Shown piece after piece: positions 6,753 to 9,729 of a stretch of 9,729 nt of DNA. Position numbers and translations under genes: made by a program. Each line of letters starts with the position of its first letter. The stretch's first letter is position 1. The DNA comes from a bacterium (GTDB taxonomy: Bacteria > Chloroflexota > Dormibacteria > Aeolococcales > Bog-877): positions 1-9,729 of the forward strand of contig JAKBTP010000194.1 in assembly GCA_021844355.1 (NCBI GenBank), read 5' to 3'. Below the pieces are notes generated by a model. The model saw only the letters and a program-made list of their open reading frames with translations. It was not told the origin of the DNA and did no database searches.

Positions 6753-7472
6753 TCATCCCTTGGTGGCTCTCGGCTGGCGGATCGTCTCCTCTCCGCCTCC
6801 GCCAATGGTAGCGGTGCGGGCGGTGGCCACGAGCTCGTCGATGGCCGCCGCCCGAGCCTGCATCTCCCGCGTGCGCTCCCGGGCCGCCTCCAGCATCCGG
6901 CCCACGTCCCCCATCTCCCTGGAGATCCCGGTCATCGACTCCCCGATCCGAACTGCAGCCCGGGCTGCCGAGTACTGGGCCCGGAACACCTCCTTTTGGC
7001 TGCGTAAGCCCTCCACCCTGGCCTTCAGGCGGTGGGTGGCCAGCTCCAGGCGCGCTTCCTGCTCTCGTAGGCCAGCCACCTGCAGCTCCAGGGAGGCCAG
7101 CTGGGCGGCCGCGGCCTGGGCCCGGGTCAGGGCGATTCTGGCCAGGTCCTCGCGCCCGGAGAGAAGGGCCTGGCGGGCCTGATCCCGGAGCCGTCCCTGG
7201 CTCTCGCGAAACCTCTTGGCCTGGAGCTCCAGCCGCTTGTGCGAGGTCACCACCTCGGCGATCCCTCGGAGTGCCTGCTGAAGGGCCTCGGCCTGGCGAC
7301 GGTAGGCGACGTCCAGGGCCTCGAGCGGATCCTCGGTCCGGCTCCTCAGGGCCTGGGCCCGTTGGGAGACTAGGCGAGTGAGGCGATGGCCCACCCTGGT
7401 CCGTAGCCCAAGCCCCACCAGGGCGAGGATGGGGACGCCGACCAGGGCTTCGACCAACAACGGCTGAACCAC
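6753..7472 (-). CDS. pspA: PspA/IM30-family protein with hydrophobic N-terminus
   Basis: PspA/IM30 proteins are ESCRT-III-like coiled-coil proteins that assemble on stressed membranes. With start GTG 7472 the protein has 239 residues. The PspA core is evident: EDPLEALDVAYRRQ (47-60), HKRLELQAKRF (78-88), GREDLAR (106-112), and IGESMTGISREMGDV (176-190) followed by MQARAAAIDEL (204-214), with coiled coil over about 50-215. Two things are odd. Residues 4-23 (PLLVEALVGVPILALVGLGL) are hydrophobic enough for a membrane helix, where PspA usually has a short amphipathic helix. The chain ends soon after 214 with a Gly-rich tail, lacking the last family helix. Start choice matters: GTG 7472 has only weak upstream signals, TTG 7460 has GGAGG 11 bases upstream, and an internal GTG near residue 19, which lacks a ribosome site, would remove the hydrophobic stretch. 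Confidence 0.85.
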   Translation of the reverse strand: MVQPLLVEALVGVPILALVGLGLRTRVGHRLTRLVSQRAQALRSRTEDPLEALDVAYRRQAEALQQALRGIAEVVTSHKRLELQAKRFRESQGRLRDQARQALLSGREDLARIALTRAQAAAAQLASLELQVAGLREQEARLELATHRLKARVEGLRSQKEVFRAQYSAARAAVRIGESMTGISREMGDVGRMLEAARERTREMQARAAAIDELVATARTATIGGGGEETIRQPRATKG

Positions 7473-7540
7473 CTCCGCGACCTGCTCCGGCCCATCGTAG
7501 CTCCGTCGGCCAGGCGGCCCCGAAGATGCCCCTCTGCGTC

Positions 7541-7554
7541 GGTTCCCAGGAAAC
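7541..7554. repeat. Short inverted repeat, candidate operator
   Basis: GGTTCC-CA-GGAAAC pairs in five of six positions around a CA spacer. It lies between the possible pspA and htpX promoters and just upstream of the TATATA box, a usual place for an operator. It is short enough to arise by chance. Confidence 0.3.
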
Positions 7555-7557
7555 GGG

Positions 7558-7563
7558 TATATA
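7558..7563 (+). promoter_or_regulatory. Possible -10 box for htpX, suggesting a near-leaderless mRNA
   Basis: TATATA is the most AT-rich hexamer in this region and ends only 8 bases before the htpX ATG. Used as a -10 box it would start transcription at about 7570, giving a nearly leaderless message. The overlapping GGGTAT (7555-7560) resembles a SigB-type -10, but no partner GTTT box is seen at the right distance. A usable AGAGG ribosome site (7563-7567, spacing 4) fits instead a longer transcript. Confidence 0.35.
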
Positions 7564-7571
7564 GAGGTTGC

Positions 7572-8495
7572 ATGCAGCGCAAATTGGGCACCGACGTCGG
7601 GCTCACGGCCCGGATGTTCCTCACCCTGTTCCTGTTGGCCGTTGTCTACCTGGCCTTCGTCGGGGTTCTGCTGCTGCTGCACACCGGCATCGTCACCATC
7701 GTGGTGGTGGTGGCCGTGCTGCTGGTGGCCCAGTACTACTTCTCGGACCGCATGGTGCTCTCCGCGCTCCACGCCCAGGTCGTCACGCCCCAGCAGTACC
7801 CCCAGCTGCATGACATCGTGGGACGGCTGGCCCAGCTCACCGGAATGCCCATGCCCAAGGTGGCCGTGATCCCGTCCCGGGTGCCCAACGCGCTGGCCAC
7901 CGGCCGCAACCCCAAGAACGCCGTGGTGGCCGTGACCACGGGCATCCTCGACCAGCTGGAACCCAAGGAGCTGGAGGCGGTGCTGGCCCACGAATTCAGC
8001 CATGTGATCCACCGCGATGTGAAGGTCATGGCCATGGCCGGGTTCTTCGCCACCGTGGCCTCCCTCATCGTGCAGTCGGGGATGTGGTTTGGCATGTTCG
8101 GCGGCTTCGGCTACGGCGGTGGGTACGGCCGCGGGCGGGGCTCGGACGAGGGAGAGGGGATGATCATCATCATCCTCGTGGCGGCGGTCGTCTGGGCCAT
8201 CAGCTTCGTACTGATCAGGGCCCTCTCCCGCTACCGGGAGTACGCCGCCGACCGGGGGTCGGCCATCATCACCCAGGAGCCCTCCCAGCTCGCCTCGGCG
8301 CTGCAGAAGATCAGCGGAGTGATGACCAGGATCCCCAGCCGGGACCTCCGCCAGGTGCAGTCAGCCAACGCCTTCATGATCTTCCCAGCCATCGCCGCCG
8401 GCAAGGGGAGCCTCGCGGAGGTGTTCTCCACCCACCCCTCGCTGGAGCACCGGCTGGCCAAGCTCCGCGAGCTGGAGGCGAGGATTTCCGGTTAG
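7572..8495 (+). CDS. htpX: Membrane zinc metalloprotease HtpX
   Basis: HtpX is an M48-family membrane protease that cleaves misfolded or damaged inner-membrane proteins, with its active site facing the cytoplasm. The 307-residue protein has two N-terminal membrane helices (about 14-36 and 38-57), the zinc motif HEFSH at 140-144 with catalytic E141, a third hydrophobic stretch (152-170), a fourth (197-216), and the third zinc ligand E223 in SRYREYAADRGSA. THPSLEHRL (287-295) near the C-terminus is also typical. The loop between helices 3 and 4 is unusually Gly/Tyr-rich (GGFGYGGGYGRGRG, 177-190) and then acidic. Start ATG 7572 follows AGAGG by 4 bases. It is divergent from pspA and 9 bases ahead of pspAB, which it probably cotranscribes with. 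Confidence 0.95.
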   Translation: MQRKLGTDVGLTARMFLTLFLLAVVYLAFVGVLLLLHTGIVTIVVVVAVLLVAQYYFSDRMVLSALHAQVVTPQQYPQLHDIVGRLAQLTGMPMPKVAVIPSRVPNALATGRNPKNAVVAVTTGILDQLEPKELEAVLAHEFSHVIHRDVKVMAMAGFFATVASLIVQSGMWFGMFGGFGYGGGYGRGRGSDEGEGMIIIILVAAVVWAISFVLIRALSRYREYAADRGSAIITQEPSQLASALQKISGVMTRIPSRDLRQVQSANAFMIFPAIAAGKGSLAEVFSTHPSLEHRLAKLRELEARISG

Positions 8496-8504
8496 AGTTG
8501 GGGC

Positions 8505-9080
8505 GTGGGCTTCCTTGACTCGATCCTCGGCCGGACCAGGCTCCCCAAGTCCAACGAAGACAAGATCTTCGCCATGAGCACTGCCATGCTCACCCTGGAG
8601 ACCGCGGCCGGGCTCAAGCCCACGGGACGGGTGGGGGTGGTGTTCCGCTCCCTCCCCAGCGGACGGTTCCAGCAGCTGACCGCCGACACGGTGGCCATGC
8701 TCGGCTTGCAGGACAAGGCGTCCCCGGAGGACGCCCTCACGGTGCGCGAGGTCAAGGATGACCTAGGGTTCGAATGGCTCCTGGTGGAGGGCAAGCAATT
8801 CGACACCACGCTGGCCGCCCTGCACGCGGTCGCCACCGGGCTCTTGGACGAGGGCCTCGGGGACTGCCTGCTGGCGGCGGTCTTCCCCTTCACCTCGGCC
8901 TCTGGGCCGGTCTACTGGATCTACGGGTACAAGGAAGCCAGCTTCTACCCCTTCGTTCCCACCGGGGACCGGCGTCGGGACAACGCCACCGAGATGCGGC
9001 TGGCAGCGGTGGCCAAGGAGGACCTCCCGGTGGAGCCCGACCTGGAGCGCTGGTACCCCCTCTGGGGCGTGCCGGTCTGA
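8505..9080 (+). CDS. pspAB: PspA-associated protein PspAB
   Basis: This 191-residue soluble protein matches the PspAB family known to be encoded next to htpX and pspA in Actinomycetota and some archaea; its biochemical role is unknown. Recognisable segments are MGFLDSILGR (1-10), ETAAGLKPTGRVGVVFR (32-48), YGYKEASFYPF (140-150), RRRDN (156-160) and the tryptophan-rich end EPDLERWYPLWGVPV (177-191). The N-terminal decapeptide resembles the amphipathic membrane-binding helix of canonical PspA, so peripheral membrane attachment is plausible (inference). GTG 8505 is chosen because it gives this conserved N-terminus; its ribosome site is poor (GGGG one base away), so translation may be coupled to htpX, which ends 9 bases upstream. 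It converges with the second pspA, 2 bases apart. Confidence 0.85.
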   Translation: MGFLDSILGRTRLPKSNEDKIFAMSTAMLTLETAAGLKPTGRVGVVFRSLPSGRFQQLTADTVAMLGLQDKASPEDALTVREVKDDLGFEWLLVEGKQFDTTLAALHAVATGLLDEGLGDCLLAAVFPFTSASGPVYWIYGYKEASFYPFVPTGDRRRDNATEMRLAAVAKEDLPVEPDLERWYPLWGVPV

Positions 9081-9091
9081 GCTCAGGCCGG
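9072..9091. terminator. Near-perfect palindrome across two convergent stop codons
   Basis: A 20-base inverted repeat, with ten-base arms differing only by one G-T pair, contains both the pspAB TGA (9078-9080) and the opposite-strand stop (9083-9085). In the plus-strand RNA it gives an 8-bp stem with an AGCU loop, the wobble tolerated; in the minus-strand RNA there is one A-C mismatch. No T-run follows, so a bidirectional terminator role is tentative. Confidence 0.4.
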
Positions 9092-9729
9092 GCTGGCTGG
9101 CGCGTCCACCACGTTGCCGTCCTCGGACAGGAGCGCGGTGGCCTCCTCCAGGGTCATGTCCTCGGAAGGCAGGACCACGTCAGAGGGCACCAGGTCGTCC
9201 GCAGGCACCTTGGTTCCATGGGCGCGGACGAAGTTGAGCAGGGCTGCCAGAGCGGTCCGGTAGCTGTCCTGGTCCTGCCCGGAAATGGCGTCCGAGAGGG
9301 AGCGGTCCAGGGGCTCCAGCTGCGGCTGTTCGGAGACGGCCAGCCGGTACTGGTCCTCGCCCTGGATGCGCACCACCACCGTGGCCCTGGTGGAGTCCGA
9401 GGCAGCGGCCGCTGGTGCCGCAGCCGGAGTTGGTGCCGCCGGCGCTGCCGCCTCTAGCTTGGGTGCCTCGGCGGGGGCACCCAGGACCTCCTGCTTCAGC
9501 TGCGCGAGCTGGGCATCCACCTCGGTGGTGGCCAGGCCGCTCCTTAGCTGGCGCTCGATGTCATCCCCGGAGGTGATCCCGATCTGGTCCAGGGTGCCGC
9601 TATCCACCAGGGAGTCGATGGCGGCGGCCCGAGCCTGCATCTGCTGGGTCTTGTCCTGGGCGCGCTCCATCATGAGGTTCACGTCGGCCATGTGCTCGCT
9701 GAGCCCGGTCACCGCCTCGCCCACCTGGG
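9083..9729 (-). CDS. PspA-PspAA fusion protein, 5' partial
   Basis: The frame is open to the window edge, and the valine codon at 9724 is internal, since the glutamine before it continues the PspA motif; the N-terminal half lies outside. Counting from that valine, residues 1-80 are the end of a PspA coiled coil: VGEAVTGLSEHMADVN (1-16), KTQQMQARAAAID (25-37), then the last helix (IERQLRSG, 56-63; AQLAQLKQEV, 71-80). Residues 83-113 are an Ala/Pro linker. Residues 115-204 form a PspAA-type domain: VVVRIQGEDQYRL, YRTALAALLNFVRAHG, and VPADDLVPSDVVLPSEDMTL, a segment typical of PspAA. PspAA is usually a separate gene beside pspA, so the fusion is noteworthy. It is paralogous to the PspA at 6753-7472 but keeps the C-terminal helix that one lacks. 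Confidence 0.85.
   Translation of the reverse strand, partial: QVGEAVTGLSEHMADVNLMMERAQDKTQQMQARAAAIDSLVDSGTLDQIGITSGDDIERQLRSGLATTEVDAQLAQLKQEVLGAPAEAPKLEAAAPAAPTPAAAPAAAASDSTRATVVVRIQGEDQYRLAVSEQPQLEPLDRSLSDAISGQDQDSYRTALAALLNFVRAHGTKVPADDLVPSDVVLPSEDMTLEEATALLSEDGNVVDAPASPA

Larger units (their letters stand above)
7473..7571. promoter_or_regulatory. Divergent pspA/htpX intergenic control region
   Basis: These 99 bases separate the divergent pspA and htpX starts and must hold the signals for both. On the minus strand TACGAT (7494-7499) fits TANNNT about 22 bases before the pspA GTG, and GGGAACC (7541-7547) resembles an ECF-type -35 box without a matching -10. On the plus strand TATATA lies close to htpX. 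The frame of pspA remains open through this stretch, but the encoded sequence is not PspA-like. Confidence 0.45.

Noticed and set aside
6623..6805. Extension of the small membrane protein frame upstream to 6805
   Set aside because: It adds an Arg/Pro-rich segment that runs through the hairpin into the end of pspA; GTG 6622 has a good ribosome site and gives a normal family length.
6582..7182. Plus-strand open frames opposite the membrane protein gene and pspA
   Set aside because: They have no recognisable domain, and the minus strand shows clear family motifs.
7473..8012. Extension of the PspA frame upstream to 8012
   Set aside because: The extension is antisense to htpX, is His/Gly-rich and not PspA-like; real starts exist at or near 7472 and 7460.
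9386..9478. GC-rich repetitive stretch that might be a tandem repeat
   Set aside because: It is explained by an Ala/Pro linker codon run inside the fusion protein; no regular repeat unit is seen.

Overview
The window is about 70% GC. It holds two blocks: a conserved translation/RNA-metabolism operon on the + strand (1-6355), and a compact envelope-stress locus built around PspA-family proteins (6368-9729). Its short initiation factor 2 (594 residues, one N-terminal IF2_N domain, almost no linker) and the IF2_N sequence (LTVKSLAEALGVS, ILATINQSID) recall Chloroflexota-type IF2 more than the long IF2 of typical Actinomycetota. The set of PspA, HtpX, PspAB and PspAA is known from Actinomycetota and other high-GC Terrabacteria. 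My best guess is an uncultured high-GC soil-type Chloroflexota or Dormibacterota relative, with a deep actinobacterium as the alternative. This is inference from remembered family features, not from a search.

Block 1 reads nusA (5' end cut by the window edge) - ylxR - infB - rbfA - nrnA - truB - ribF. Most genes overlap or nearly touch: ylxR/infB overlap, rbfA/nrnA overlap by 8 bases, nrnA/truB share a GTGA stop-start, and truB/ribF are 13 bases apart. Transcription is therefore probably polycistronic. Together the products cover transcription elongation and antitermination, initiation of translation, 30S maturation, turnover of nano-RNA, tRNA psi55 formation and FMN/FAD synthesis. The infB start is ambiguous: the first canonical ATG has no clear Shine-Dalgarno sequence, whereas a strong one is perfectly spaced from an in-frame ATC, with a hairpin just before it.

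Block 2 starts 12 bases after ribF. On the minus strand lie a small three-helix GlsB/YeaQ/YmgE-type membrane protein and, upstream of it, a PspA-family coiled-coil protein with a hydrophobic N-terminus. A 99-base divergent region (7473-7571) separates this PspA from htpX, a membrane zinc protease, which is followed 9 bases later by pspAB. A second PspA converges on pspAB from the minus strand with only 2 bases between the stops. Its visible C-terminal part is fused through an Ala/Pro linker to a PspAA domain, and its N-terminus lies beyond the window. Two PspA paralogs thus flank an HtpX-PspAB pair. I infer one membrane-damage response module in which PspA scaffolds bind stressed membrane and HtpX removes damaged membrane proteins, with PspAB and PspAA as partner or adaptor domains. 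No tRNA, rRNA, CRISPR array, insertion sequence or phage gene was seen.
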